From JANMMJ01 sp031373255 (GTDB taxonomy: Bacteria > Pseudomonadota > Alphaproteobacteria > Rhizobiales > Aestuariivirgaceae): a stretch of 55,427 nt of DNA. Within the stretch, counting starts at the first letter, position 1, and every line of letters begins with the position of its first letter. The stretch lies in NCBI GenBank assembly GCA_031373255.1, contig JANMMJ010000120.1:1-55427 (forward strand), read 5' to 3'. Positions 1 to 8,173 of the stretch are shown one piece after another. The notes under the pieces are model-generated. The model worked only from the letters and a program-made list of their open reading frames with translations, did no database searches and was not told the origin of the DNA. The position numbers and the translations under genes were made by a program.

Positions 1-885
1 CGCAATCTGCTTGACCAGCCACTCCTCGAAACGCCTGACTTTCGGCTTGAGCTTCTGTTCGGCCTGACAGGCAAAAAGCCATTGCAGGCGATGCTGCACC
101 TTGAGGGCGAAGGGCTGGACCAGGCGGCCTGCCCGCATTTCCTCATTGGCGAACGGTCCGATCGTCATGGCAACGCCGCGGCCTTCGATGGCTGCTTCCT
201 GGGCAAGGATATAACTATCGACTGCAAGCCGCTTGTCGAGTTCAACGCCCGCGATGCCCGCCTGCTCAAGCCAGAGGGCCCAATCTTCCTCCGCCGTATA
301 GACATAAAGCAGCTTGTGCTTCTTCAGGTCGGCTGGGGTGCGGATGGCTTTCGGCCCCTTCATCAGTTCGGGTGAGCAAACAGGCGTCAACAGCGACTTG
401 AACAGCGGGCGGTAATAGTGTCCCGGAGACTTGTTGCGGGCGAGCACGATACCCGCATCGACATTTCCCTCGTCGAAATCCCAATCGAAATACGAGGTCG
501 AGAGCCTGACCTTCATATCGGGGAAACGGCGCTCAAAATCATGCAGGCGCGGGATCAGCCATTTGAGCGCAACTGTGACATAGACCTGGATGGTCAGTTC
601 ATTGTCCGGAACAGCCGGGCGCAGACTGCGGGTCTGCGCGGCGATCTGGTCAAACGCGTCGCGGATCGGCGGATAGTAGGACTGGCCGGCAGCCGTCAGC
701 TCGGCGCGGCGTGAATCGCGCTTGAAAAACTGGATGCCGAGTTTCTGCTCCAATGACTTCACCTGATGGCTGACGGCGGAGCGGGTGATCCCCAGTTCTC
801 CGGCCGCCAAGCGAAAGCTGCCAAGGCGGGCCGCTGCCTCGAAGGCGGTGAGCGCACGTAACGGGGGTAGTTCACGCTTTGACAT
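1..885 (-). CDS. LysR-family transcriptional regulator, 3' end cut by window edge
   Basis: The frame is open from the ATG at 885 to the left edge (295 codons, no stop), so the last residues lie outside. The N-terminus carries a LysR winged helix-turn-helix (about residues 7-64; recognition helix around residues 34-46, ITRSAVSHQVKSLE). The rest fits the periplasmic-binding-like effector domain, with GcvA-like features such as VTVALKWLIPRL and a late segment GRGVAMTIG. It is transcribed away from the MttB-family gene, with 183 bp between the two starts, the classical arrangement of a LysR protein and its target. The effector is unknown; a methylated amine or one-carbon metabolite is a guess from context. 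The family call is firm, the target is inference. Confidence 0.9.
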   Translation of the reverse strand, partial: MSKRELPPLRALTAFEAAARLGSFRLAAGELGITRSAVSHQVKSLEQKLGIQFFKRDSRRAELTAAGQSYYPPIRDAFDQIAAQTRSLRPAVPDNELTIQVYVTVALKWLIPRLHDFERRFPDMKVRLSTSYFDWDFDEGNVDAGIVLARNKSPGHYYRPLFKSLLTPVCSPELMKGPKAIRTPADLKKHKLLYVYTAEEDWALWLEQAGIAGVELDKRLAVDSYILAQEAAIEGRGVAMTIGPFANEEMRAGRLVQPFALKVQHRLQWLFACQAEQKLKPKVRRFEEWLVKQIA

Positions 886-1068
886 GGCCAGCACAGAAAA
901 GATGCATCTATTTCCCTGCAATACATCGATTTTCCTGTTTTTGTAAGGAGATTTCCAGCCGGCGGCCTTGCCGGATAGGTGATTTTTTCTCAACATATCT
1001 CCAAAAGAATGGGCCTTCTATAAGACCGCAAAAACGAGCATCTTCCGGTTACGCAAATGGAGCCTTTG
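886..1068. promoter_or_regulatory. Divergent intergenic region between lysR and the MttB-family gene
   Basis: This 183-bp spacer must hold both promoters. It is more AT-rich than its surroundings and contains two similar stretches, ATCTATTTCC near 905 and ATCGATTTTCC near 926, which may be LysR contact sites. A GGAG at 1058-1061 sits at the right distance from the ATG at 1069. No exact -35/-10 pair stands out. Confidence 0.4.
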
Positions 1069-2646
1069 ATGAATGTCGTAGAAGATCTTTCCCGCCGCCG
1101 TGGCGGACGTGATGCCCGCCGGGCCATGAGGGCGCGCCCGATCTCCATGGCGGAAGCCGCCGTGCGCCCCGGCATGACGGGCGGGCAGTACAAGCCGCTC
1201 ACCCAGCATGAGATGGAGCGCATTCATAACGCGGCACTGAAGTTGCTCGAGACTGTCGGATTTGGACAGGCCATCCCGACATGCATCGAAGCAATGACGG
1301 CCAAGGGCTGCTCACTCAACGACAAGGGACGCCTGTGCATTCCGCGATCGCTGGTGGAGGACACGCTGGCGAGCTGCGCGCGGAATTTCGTGCTGCATGC
1401 GCGCGATCCCAAGCATGACATGGAGCCTTCGGGCAATCGCGTGTATTTCGGCACGGCGGGGGCTGCTGTCCACATCGTGGAACCCGAAACCCGCAACTAC
1501 CGTGAATCGCTGCTGGTCGACCTCTTTGATGCCGGACGCATCGTGGATAATTGCGATCACATTCATTTCTACCAGCGGCCGATCACGGCCCGCGACATGA
1601 TCACCGGCCACGACCTTGACATCAACACGCTCTATGCCTGCCTTGCGGGTACGCAGAAACATGTGGGCACCAGCATGGTGGCGCCCGAGCATGTGAGCGA
1701 GTGTCTTGACATGCTGCACTATGTCAGCGGCGGAGAAGCGCAATGGCGCGAGCGCCCCTATGTGTCGCAGTCCAACTGCTTCGTGGTGCCGCCGATGAAA
1801 TTTGCCGAAGATGCCTGCCGCTGCCTCGAAGTGGCGGCACGTGGCGGCATGCCGGTCCTGCTGCTTTCCGCGGCGCAGGCGGGAGCAACTTCGCCCGCGG
1901 CCCTGGCGGGCACCGTGGTCCAGGCCGTGTCCGAGTGCCTGGCTGGGCTTGTCTATATCAACGCAATTGTTCCGGGCGCTGTCGCGATCTGGGGGCCGTG
2001 GCCTTTCGTTTCGGATTTGCGCACCGGCGCCATGTCGGGTGGATCGGGAGAACAGGCGCTGATCACCTCGGCCTGCGCGCAAATGGGCCACTTCTATAAT
2101 CTCACCGTCGGATCGGCGGCGGGCATGTGCGATTCCAAGATGCCCGACATGCAGGCGGGCTACGAAAAGGGTGTTACCGCCGGCATTTCGGCGCTAACCG
2201 GTGTCAATCTGCTCTATGAGTCGGCGGGCATGCATGCCTCGCTGCTCGGCTTCTGTCTCGAGAGCCTGCTAATCGACAACGACATGCTTGGCTCGATCAA
2301 TCGCAATGTTAGGGGCATCGAAGTCAACGACGACACGCTGTCCGTGGAAGTGATTGCCAATGTCTGTCTCGACGGGCCGGGGCATTACCTCGGGCACGAG
2401 CAGACACTGACACTGATGGAAAAGGAATACGTCTATCCGAAGGTCGCCAACCGGATGAGCCCGAAGGAATGGATCGAGGCCGCCAAGCCCGATCTCGTCG
2501 AAAACGCCGCGCGCAAGAAGCGGGAAATCCTCTCGACATATTATCCAGACTACCTGCCGCGGGCGATTGATGATGGCATCAGGTCCAGGCACGACATCAG
2601 ATTGCCACGGGAAGTCATGGAGCCCGGCGATCCGCGCTGGCTCTGA
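1069..2646 (+). CDS. Trimethylamine methyltransferase (MttB) family protein, non-pyrrolysine type
   Basis: The 525-aa product has the length and TIM-barrel sequence of the MttB superfamily (for example the segment GTAGAAVHIVEPE and the glycine-rich MSGGSGEQALITSAC). MttB-family enzymes transfer a methyl group from a methylated amine to a corrinoid protein. The frame has no internal amber codon, so it belongs to the non-pyrrolysine branch, whose characterised members use quaternary amines such as glycine betaine, proline betaine or carnitine. The ATG at 1069 is chosen over that at 1057 because GGAG lies 8 bases upstream. The gene ends 3 bases before an iron-sulfur protein gene, so the two are probably co-transcribed. 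A corrinoid protein gene lies at 9325-10026. The actual substrate cannot be read from the sequence. Confidence 0.88.
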   Translation: MNVVEDLSRRRGGRDARRAMRARPISMAEAAVRPGMTGGQYKPLTQHEMERIHNAALKLLETVGFGQAIPTCIEAMTAKGCSLNDKGRLCIPRSLVEDTLASCARNFVLHARDPKHDMEPSGNRVYFGTAGAAVHIVEPETRNYRESLLVDLFDAGRIVDNCDHIHFYQRPITARDMITGHDLDINTLYACLAGTQKHVGTSMVAPEHVSECLDMLHYVSGGEAQWRERPYVSQSNCFVVPPMKFAEDACRCLEVAARGGMPVLLLSAAQAGATSPAALAGTVVQAVSECLAGLVYINAIVPGAVAIWGPWPFVSDLRTGAMSGGSGEQALITSACAQMGHFYNLTVGSAAGMCDSKMPDMQAGYEKGVTAGISALTGVNLLYESAGMHASLLGFCLESLLIDNDMLGSINRNVRGIEVNDDTLSVEVIANVCLDGPGHYLGHEQTLTLMEKEYVYPKVANRMSPKEWIEAAKPDLVENAARKKREILSTYYPDYLPRAIDDGIRSRHDIRLPREVMEPGDPRWL

Positions 2647-2649
2647 GGC

Positions 2650-3321
2650 ATGGATCATCCGATCCTGCACGCGATCCGGCGCGAAGGTTTTACGCCGCTC
2701 GGATGGTTTGCACCTGCCGCGGGGGACGGCGTTCCTGATGGTGCGCGTTTCGTCATCCTGATCGGTAATGCCGGACCGGCAATGTTCAACCGCTTCGCGC
2801 GCGAAAGAGATCCTGAAACGACGCTGCTTGATGACTGGTGCCGGGAAAGGGTTTCAAGCCTCGCTAGCGGCCTCGATGCGCGGGCGGTATTTCCCTTCGA
2901 CCAGCCGCCCTTACCAATCCTGCGCTGGGCGCGGCGTGGCGGTGCCGGCCATACGTCTCCGCTGGGTCTCAATATTCATCCGCTCTATGGATTGTGGCAC
3001 GCCTACCGCGCAGCGCTGCTGTTCGACGTTGCCTTCGACATTCCGGCACCTTCGGCCGGACCCAGTCCTTGCGAGAGTTGTGCAGACAAGCCTTGTCTTC
3101 ATACCTGTCCGGTCGCTGCATTCGACGGCACTGGCTACAAGGTCGAAACCTGTGTCGATCATATCGGCTCGCCGGCTGGTTCTCCGTGCATGAGTACCGG
3201 TTGTCTGGCGCGTCAGGCGTGCCCCGTCGGAACGGCATTTGCCTATCATCCCCGGCAAGCCGCGTTTCACATGAAGGCGTTCAAGAAATCCCGCCTCGCG
3301 GCGCGAGGGCAAACCGTCTAA
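2650..3321 (+). CDS. Small 4Fe-4S protein linked to the MttB-family gene
   Basis: This 223-aa protein has eight C-terminal cysteines that can bind two [4Fe-4S] clusters: Cys141, 144, 149 and 153 (CX2CX4CX3CP), then Cys168, 180, 185 and 191. The pattern recalls ferredoxin-like domains of the epoxyqueuosine-reductase type, but the protein lacks the full-length QueG catalytic half. The N-terminal 130 residues have no motif I can name. It starts 3 bases after the MttB-family stop. Corrinoid methyltransferase systems need a low-potential electron donor to rescue oxidised cob(II)alamin, so a role in reductive reactivation is a reasonable but untested idea. Stand-alone ferredoxin function is the alternative. 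Confidence 0.7.
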   Translation: MDHPILHAIRREGFTPLGWFAPAAGDGVPDGARFVILIGNAGPAMFNRFARERDPETTLLDDWCRERVSSLASGLDARAVFPFDQPPLPILRWARRGGAGHTSPLGLNIHPLYGLWHAYRAALLFDVAFDIPAPSAGPSPCESCADKPCLHTCPVAAFDGTGYKVETCVDHIGSPAGSPCMSTGCLARQACPVGTAFAYHPRQAAFHMKAFKKSRLAARGQTV

Positions 3322-3354
3322 TATGATCTCCGTCAAGCTTTGAGGGAGGCCCTG

Positions 3355-3918
3355 ATGGGTGGCTGGATTGGACTTGGACTGATTGTTGCCATCGGCCTTT
3401 GGCTGATCGGCGTCTACAACGGTCTTGTCAATTTGCGGCAGCGTTGCAAGCAGGCATTTGCCGATATCGATGTTCAGTTGAAGCAACGGCACGATCTGGT
3501 GCCCAATCTGGTCGAAACCGTAAAAGGCTATGCGGCACATGAGCGTGAAACGCTCGATGCTGTGGTGAAAGCGCGCAACAGCGCCGTTTCCGCCCAGGGC
3601 CCAACAGCACAGGCTGCGGCCGAAGGCGTTCTTTCGGCGGCGCTGGGCAAGCTGTTTGCCCTGGCCGAGGCCTATCCCGACCTCAAGGCCAACCAGAACT
3701 TCCTCGAACTGCAGCGGCAACTCGACGATATCGAGAACAAGCTCGCGGCAGCGCGGCGTTTCTTCAACAACGCGGCGGCGGAATACAACGCCAAGCGCGA
3801 GAGTTTTCCGGCCGTGCTGTTTGCCAATTCAATGGGATTTCAGCCGCAGGACTTCTTCGATCTTGGCGAAGCGGACCGCAAGGCCGCTTCTGTTCCACCG
3901 CAGGTCAAGTTCCAATAG
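3355..3918 (+). CDS. lemA: LemA family membrane protein
   Basis: The 187-aa product has one N-terminal hydrophobic helix (about residues 2-20) followed by the conserved LemA helical domain with VYNGLVNLRQRCKQAFADID and LKQRHDLVPNLVETVKGYA. LemA proteins are anchored with the helical bundle outside the cytoplasm; their biochemical role is unclear. The ATG at 3355 follows a strong GAGGGAGG at 3342-3349, better than the upstream TTG at 3340. It is followed after 3 bases by an M48 metalloprotease gene, a recurrent lemA neighbour, which suggests a joint role in envelope protein quality control. Confidence 0.9.
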   Translation: MGGWIGLGLIVAIGLWLIGVYNGLVNLRQRCKQAFADIDVQLKQRHDLVPNLVETVKGYAAHERETLDAVVKARNSAVSAQGPTAQAAAEGVLSAALGKLFALAEAYPDLKANQNFLELQRQLDDIENKLAAARRFFNNAAAEYNAKRESFPAVLFANSMGFQPQDFFDLGEADRKAASVPPQVKFQ

Positions 3919-3921
3919 GCG

Positions 3922-4935
3922 ATGGACAAGGCCTACGGGCTCTATAGTCATATCGCGGCGAACAGGCTGAAATCCCTGGTCCTGCTCGCGTGTTTTGTGT
4001 TGCTGCTGCAGGCCCTGATCTTTTCGTTCAACCTGGTGATCCAGGCGCTGGCGGGAGGCGATCTCAACGAAGTGCTGGAGCGCAGCTTTGCCACCATGAG
4101 CACTGCTTCGCCGGTGGGACTGGCGGCGGCAGGCGTCTGGTTCTTGATTGCATGGCTGGCACATGGCCGGATGATTGCAAGCGCCACCGGTGCGCGCGGG
4201 ATTTCCCGCGACCAGGCGCCAGGGCTTTACGCGGCGCTCGAAAACCTGTGCATTTCGCGCGGCATCGCGATGCCCAAGCTGCAGATCATCGACACACCGG
4301 CGCTCAACGCCTATGCCTCGGGAATCTCTCCCGGCAGTTACACAATCGCGGTGACCAAAGGCCTGGCGCAGCAACTGAACAGCCGCGAACTCGAAGCCGT
4401 GCTGGCCCATGAACTCACGCACATCCGCAACAAGGACGCGCAGCTTATGGTGGTGGCGGCAATTTTCGCGGGCATTTTTGCGTTTGTCGGCGATTTGACG
4501 TTCCGCCATTGGGATTTCCCATATGGCTGGAGTCCGAAGCGGCCTTCATCGTCCTCGCGCTCGGATCGCGACGGCGGCGGTATTGCAGTTGTGATTGTTG
4601 CGATCATGATTGCTCTGGTTGTGATCGCCATTTCCTGGGGCGTTTCGCTCCTGATCCGGCTAGCCATTTCGCGATCCCGGGAGTTTTTGGCGGATGCCGG
4701 ATCGGTTGAACTGACAAAGGATCCCGATGCAATGATCTCAGCCCTGCGGAAAATTTCCGGGCAGGCGGCAATTCCCGAAATGCCTTCACGCATGCATGCG
4801 TTCTTCATCGAGACGCCCGCGATACGGCAGGTGTCGTCTTTCTTCGCGACTCATCCCAGCATAGAAGCGAGGATCGAAGCCCTGACCACCTATGCGGGCG
4901 GCAGAGACGTGTTGGACCATGTACAAGGCAATTGA
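3922..4935 (+). CDS. M48 family membrane metalloprotease (HtpX-like)
   Basis: This 337-aa protein has two N-terminal membrane segments (about residues 17-42 and 65-80), the zinc motif HELTH at 163-167 with catalytic Glu164, and a third zinc ligand in SREFLADAGS (Glu254). Further hydrophobic stretches lie at about 175-190 and 221-247. This is the layout of HtpX-type M48 proteases that cleave damaged or misfolded membrane proteins with a cytosolic active site. A Ser/Arg/Asp-rich linker (about 207-219) precedes the last membrane segment. The gene is translationally close to lemA, and its 3' end overlaps the next start by 17 bp. Confidence 0.88.
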   Translation: MDKAYGLYSHIAANRLKSLVLLACFVLLLQALIFSFNLVIQALAGGDLNEVLERSFATMSTASPVGLAAAGVWFLIAWLAHGRMIASATGARGISRDQAPGLYAALENLCISRGIAMPKLQIIDTPALNAYASGISPGSYTIAVTKGLAQQLNSRELEAVLAHELTHIRNKDAQLMVVAAIFAGIFAFVGDLTFRHWDFPYGWSPKRPSSSSRSDRDGGGIAVVIVAIMIALVVIAISWGVSLLIRLAISRSREFLADAGSVELTKDPDAMISALRKISGQAAIPEMPSRMHAFFIETPAIRQVSSFFATHPSIEARIEALTTYAGGRDVLDHVQGN

Positions 4936-5818
4936 AGAGAAACTTCATCGCGGCGAGACGATCATTCTCGATGGCGGGACCGGAACCGACATCCAGCGGC
5001 GCGGCGTGCCGATGAGTGGCGAGACCTGGTGCGCCGAGGCCAATCTCGGTTCTCCCGATATCGTCCGTGCCGTTCATGCCGACTACCTCGCAGCCGGCGC
5101 CGGGATCATTACCGCCAACACATTTGCGACGAGCCCGCTGCTGTTCAACGCCCTGGGCCGCGACGCGGAAGTGGCTGAGATCGACAAAGCGGCCGTAAAG
5201 CTGGCCCGCGAAGCCGGCGCAGATGTCGTGGCAGGTTCATTCTCGACGATGCGGCCGGTCATCCAGGGTTCGGACAGGACATCCGTGCAGCGCGAATGGG
5301 CGGCAAAGGACGCCATTCCGCTCATGAAGCGCAAGGCCGACGGACTCGCGGCGGCGGGCTGCGATCTCATCATGATGGAGATGATGCGCGACCTCGACTA
5401 TTCGCTGTGGGCAACCGAGGCGGCAGTGGCGACCGGGCTTCCGGTCTGGGTTGGCGTTTCCACCGAACGGCGGCCCGACGGCACGCTAGCCGGTTTTGGC
5501 AGGCAAGACTGGGCGCTCAAGGATATCATCTCGGCGTTGATGGTCACTGGGGCGCAGGTGTGCTCGGTGATGCATACCTCGCCAAACGATACCGATGATG
5601 CGTTGATTATTGTCAGAGAGCTCTGGAATGGCCCGCTGGGGGCTTACCCAGAATCTGGATACTTCAAGATGCCGGACTGGCAATTCACCGATACGATTTC
5701 GCCTGAGGATCTGGTGACATGCGCCAAGGTGTGGCGGGGATTGGGCGTGAGCATTCTCGGTGGATGCTGCGGTGTAGGTCCTGAGCATATTACGGCATTG
5801 AAGGATGCTTTCGGATGA
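4919..5818 (+). CDS. Homocysteine S-methyltransferase domain protein
   Basis: The 299-aa product is a single homocysteine S-methyltransferase TIM barrel. It has ILDGGTGTDIQRRG at the N-terminus, Cys215 (QVCSVMH) and the zinc motif GGCCG with Cys283 and Cys284, so all three zinc-thiolate ligands are present. Enzymes of this family methylate homocysteine (or selenohomocysteine) from S-methylmethionine, betaine or a methyl-corrinoid partner. The start at 4919 (MYKAIEEK) fits the family N-terminus and overlaps the M48 gene by 17 bp. The stop overlaps the next start as ATGA. With a stand-alone corrinoid protein nearby it could be the homocysteine half of a split methionine synthase, or an independent methyltransferase; the sequence does not decide. 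Confidence 0.85.
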   Translation: MYKAIEEKLHRGETIILDGGTGTDIQRRGVPMSGETWCAEANLGSPDIVRAVHADYLAAGAGIITANTFATSPLLFNALGRDAEVAEIDKAAVKLAREAGADVVAGSFSTMRPVIQGSDRTSVQREWAAKDAIPLMKRKADGLAAAGCDLIMMEMMRDLDYSLWATEAAVATGLPVWVGVSTERRPDGTLAGFGRQDWALKDIISALMVTGAQVCSVMHTSPNDTDDALIIVRELWNGPLGAYPESGYFKMPDWQFTDTISPEDLVTCAKVWRGLGVSILGGCCGVGPEHITALKDAFG

Positions 5819-6219
5819 AGACCGGATCGTGCCTGTGCGGGGCGGTGTCATTCGAAATCGACGGACGCTTGCGCAATGTGATTGCCTGCCACTGCAATCA
5901 ATGCCGCAAGCAGACCGGCACATATATGTCGGCCACCGCGGCGAAGGACGATGCCATCCGTTTCACTGAAACGCGCGGCCTCAAATGGTATCGTTCGAGC
6001 GCCACGGCCAAGCGCGGGTTTTGCGGCGAATGCGGCTCGGTGCTGTTCTGGAAAGGCGATGGCCGCGACTACATGGCGATAGCCGCTGGCTCCATCGATG
6101 GATCGCCAGGAGTTTCATTGGAAGGGCACATTTTTTGCGACAACGCGGGCGATTATTACGAAATTGCCGGAGGAAACTATCAACTCGGACAATGGGCCAA
6201 GGATCCCGCAGCACCCTGA
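5815..6219 (+). CDS. GFA family zinc protein (glutathione-dependent formaldehyde-activating-like)
   Basis: This 134-aa protein has the GFA zinc signature: CLCG (Cys6, Cys8), CHCNQCRK (Cys25, 27, 30) and CGECGS (Cys70, 73). The family was named for glutathione-dependent formaldehyde activation, but most members have no proven reaction. Its start overlaps the homocysteine methyltransferase stop by 4 bp, indicating translational coupling. In a one-carbon neighbourhood a link to formaldehyde handling is attractive but unproven. It ends 8 bp before the convergent DUF1638 gene. Confidence 0.85.
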   Translation: MKTGSCLCGAVSFEIDGRLRNVIACHCNQCRKQTGTYMSATAAKDDAIRFTETRGLKWYRSSATAKRGFCGECGSVLFWKGDGRDYMAIAAGSIDGSPGVSLEGHIFCDNAGDYYEIAGGNYQLGQWAKDPAAP

Positions 6220-6227
6220 CAGCTGCT

Positions 6228-6875
6228 TCAGGCCGCGGACCCCGACCTGTCGCGCATGACGCTTTCCAGTTCTCCATATCCCACAAAGCGGTGCTCATAG
6301 ATCAGGCCAAGCCTGGCGGCAGCGGCCTTCGCATCTTCTTCCAGAACCGGGTCGCGGGTCTGGGCGAGATAGACGAGTTTGGTATAGTTGCCAAAATAGA
6401 GCGGCAGCAACTCGGGGTGATGATGCAGCCCGAGGCCCTGCCAGATCAGCTTGTCGAAATGCCGCGCCAGATAATCGGTGAGGTAGAAAGCCGTGAATTC
6501 CTGGTCCTGACGCGCGGCGAATGAGGCATTTCCCTCGAAGAAGGAATAACAGTGCGGGCCTTCGATGCGCTCGACACCTTCCTCCTCAAGCACCTTGTCA
6601 AGCAGGCCGCCAGTGCCACAATCGCCATAGAGCACATAAATCGATTGATACTGGCCGCGGCCCTTGCGGATTTTTTCGCGCACGCCCTCGGGGATTTTCT
6701 CCGGCCGGTTGTGCCAGATCGCGGGCAGGCACTGTATGTCAAATCCATCCCAGCGGTTGATCTCGATCAGATCGACGATTTCGCGCGCAAGGGCGCCACA
6801 GGCGATCAGCAACACGCGGCCCTTGGCGCGCACAAAACTGAAATCGTCTCCTGGCTCCAGATTGACGTTGGTCAT
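6228..6875 (-). CDS. DUF1638 domain protein
   Basis: The 215-aa product matches DUF1638 in length and pattern: an opening beta strand RVLLIACGALAREI, then YVLYGDCGTGG and a middle segment with GPHCYSFFEG and an FYLTDYLARHFD run. The function is not established. DUF1638 genes are often found beside corrinoid proteins and homocysteine or MttB-type methyltransferases, and I recall a genetic link to split methionine synthases in marine alphaproteobacteria, which I cannot verify here. Conserved Cys and His residues suggest metal binding. Its position between the two halves of a corrinoid gene set supports a role in that pathway. Confidence 0.75.
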   Translation of the reverse strand: MTNVNLEPGDDFSFVRAKGRVLLIACGALAREIVDLIEINRWDGFDIQCLPAIWHNRPEKIPEGVREKIRKGRGQYQSIYVLYGDCGTGGLLDKVLEEEGVERIEGPHCYSFFEGNASFAARQDQEFTAFYLTDYLARHFDKLIWQGLGLHHHPELLPLYFGNYTKLVYLAQTRDPVLEEDAKAAAARLGLIYEHRFVGYGELESVMRDRSGSAA

Positions 6876-7240
6876 GACGAGGCACAGCCTAGCACATGCC
6901 GGACGGCCATCCGGAGTGGATGCGACACATCGAAGGGTGAAATCTCCAGCCTTTGCTGCGGCAGTATCTGGGCAAATGCGGGCAGAACGGCGGGCTCGCG
7001 GCGTTAAGGTTGACGGCGGCTTGTGGTTGCGCAGAGTTAAATGAATTTCTATTCAAATTTTGCGGGATTCCACCAATGCACCCGCACTCCGGAAAGGTCC
7101 CGGCGCTTGAGCAGCAGGTGCCGGGACAATTTATTCCGCAAGACCGCAAGGCGTATTGACCAACGCGTTACTCCAGCACCCGCCGAGGTGCCGGCTCGCA
7201 CGTTGCATTCACGCCAACACATCTCATCGCTCTCTAAGGC

Positions 7241-7374
7241 CGTCATTCCATCCAAGCGGCACGCAGTGCCGCGCGAGATGGAATCCCGCTCTCTTCGGCA
7301 AAGAGTCAGCCCGTGGCAGGTGAAGCGGGGTTCCGGCTCGCGCGCCGCTGCCGCGGCGCTTGGCCGGAATGACG
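7241..7374. repeat. Composite palindromic element with two nested hairpins
   Basis: The element is bounded by CGTCATTCC (7241-7249) and GGAATGACG (7366-7374), an exact inverted repeat. Inside lie two strong stem-loops. The first has arms GCGGCAC and GTGCCGC with loop GCA (7256-7272), flanked by ATTCCAT/ATGGAAT (7245-7251 and 7278-7284). The second has GCGCCGC and GCGGCGC with loop TGCC (7342-7359), flanked by TTCCGGC/GCCGGAA (7331-7337 and 7363-7369). This is the architecture of intergenic REP/BIME-like repeats common in alphaproteobacterial genomes. Whether other copies exist cannot be tested in this window. Confidence 0.6.
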
Positions 7375-7433
7375 GGAAAACGGGGGTTCCCTGTCTGGTC
7401 ATTGCGGGCCGGTCATGGCTCAGGCGAAGGATC

Positions 7434-7463
7434 TTGACATATGTTCCTATTATGTTCTATTCG
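7434..7463 (+). promoter_or_regulatory. Promoter overlapped by an alphaproteobacterial LexA (SOS) box
   Basis: A consensus -35 TTGACA (7434-7439) and a -10-like TATTCG (7458-7463) are separated by 18 bp. Between them sits GTTC-N7-GTTC (7443-7457), exactly the direct-repeat operator of LexA in alphaproteobacteria. A repressor bound there would block RNA polymerase. An AGGAGG-type ribosome-binding site follows at 7470-7475. Confidence 0.7.
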
Positions 7464-7489
7464 TCCTATAGGAGGAATTTTACCGGCAC

Positions 7490-8173
7490 ATGGACTGGGA
7501 CAGGGTCATCGAGAGAAATCAGGCAGCACTCACCCGCATCGTCGCGATGCTTATCGCCATGGTGGAAATGGGAAGTGGTGCCATGGCGGTACTGCTTCCG
7601 CCGTCTCTCTACCATGCCGTGTCGCGCATGTTGCTCCCCACCGAATCGGCGGTGCGCCGCCTGATTGCCATCGTGGCGCGCGGACTCAAGGTGAAGCCCA
7701 CACCAACTCATTCGATGCCCAAGGGTCTCGCATTTACCGGAAAGGGCGGCGGACAGATCGCGTTTCAGCTCTTCGACACGCGCCAGCGGTTCAGCCACAC
7801 CGGCCGAAGGCGTGCTTCTGCCATGGTTGTTCCCCGCATTCACATCTTTGCCGACAGTCCGCTCGTTCCGTTGTTCCAGCCCCGGCGGCCGGCCGAGAAT
7901 CCCATCCAGGAGCCGGATGACACCATCGACGCTACTCGCCTCGGCCGCCGTCTCGCCGCGGTGAAGATGGCGCTCGACAACCTGCCGCAACAAGCCAGGC
8001 GTCTGGCGCGCTGGAAAGCCCGGCGCGACCGGATGCAGAAACCCGCCTTCTTGTCGCCGTTCCGCCCCGGTCCCCCACCCGGCCATCGCAAGGAGGCGAT
8101 GGAAGAAATCGACTTTGTGCTGCGCGAGTGCCATGGGCTGGCCCGCGACGCGCTCTATGAAGACACGTCCTGA
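7490..8173 (+). CDS. Conserved hypothetical protein under a LexA-type promoter
   Basis: The 227-aa product begins MDWDRVIERNQAALTRIVAM. It has a hydrophobic segment at about residues 14-40, an Arg-rich middle and C-terminal half (for example RRLARWKARRDRM) and a proline-rich stretch PFRPGPPPGH. I recognise it only as resembling uncharacterised rhizobial proteins with the same MDWDR opening and cannot assign a domain. GGAGGAA lies 14 bases before the ATG, and the promoter contains a perfect LexA box. DNA-damage induction is therefore likely, and the basic composition would suit nucleic-acid or membrane interaction. The function is unknown. Confidence 0.75.
   Translation: MDWDRVIERNQAALTRIVAMLIAMVEMGSGAMAVLLPPSLYHAVSRMLLPTESAVRRLIAIVARGLKVKPTPTHSMPKGLAFTGKGGGQIAFQLFDTRQRFSHTGRRRASAMVVPRIHIFADSPLVPLFQPRRPAENPIQEPDDTIDATRLGRRLAAVKMALDNLPQQARRLARWKARRDRMQKPAFLSPFRPGPPPGHRKEAMEEIDFVLRECHGLARDALYEDTS

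Larger units (their letters stand above)
6876..7489. other. Non-coding stretch with a palindromic repeat and a LexA-type promoter
   Basis: These 614 bp contain no reading frame that looks coding. The first part (6876-7240) shows nothing I can name. The second part contains a twin-hairpin palindromic element (7241-7374), and the end holds a promoter overlapped by a LexA box (7434-7463) that drives the gene at 7490. It also carries the promoter of the divergent DUF1638 gene, not individually recognisable. Confidence 0.6.

Noticed and set aside
7041..7664. Plus-strand open frame across the palindromic element and the LexA box
   Set aside because: It runs through non-coding repeats and overlaps the better supported gene at 7490 in another frame; no protein features.
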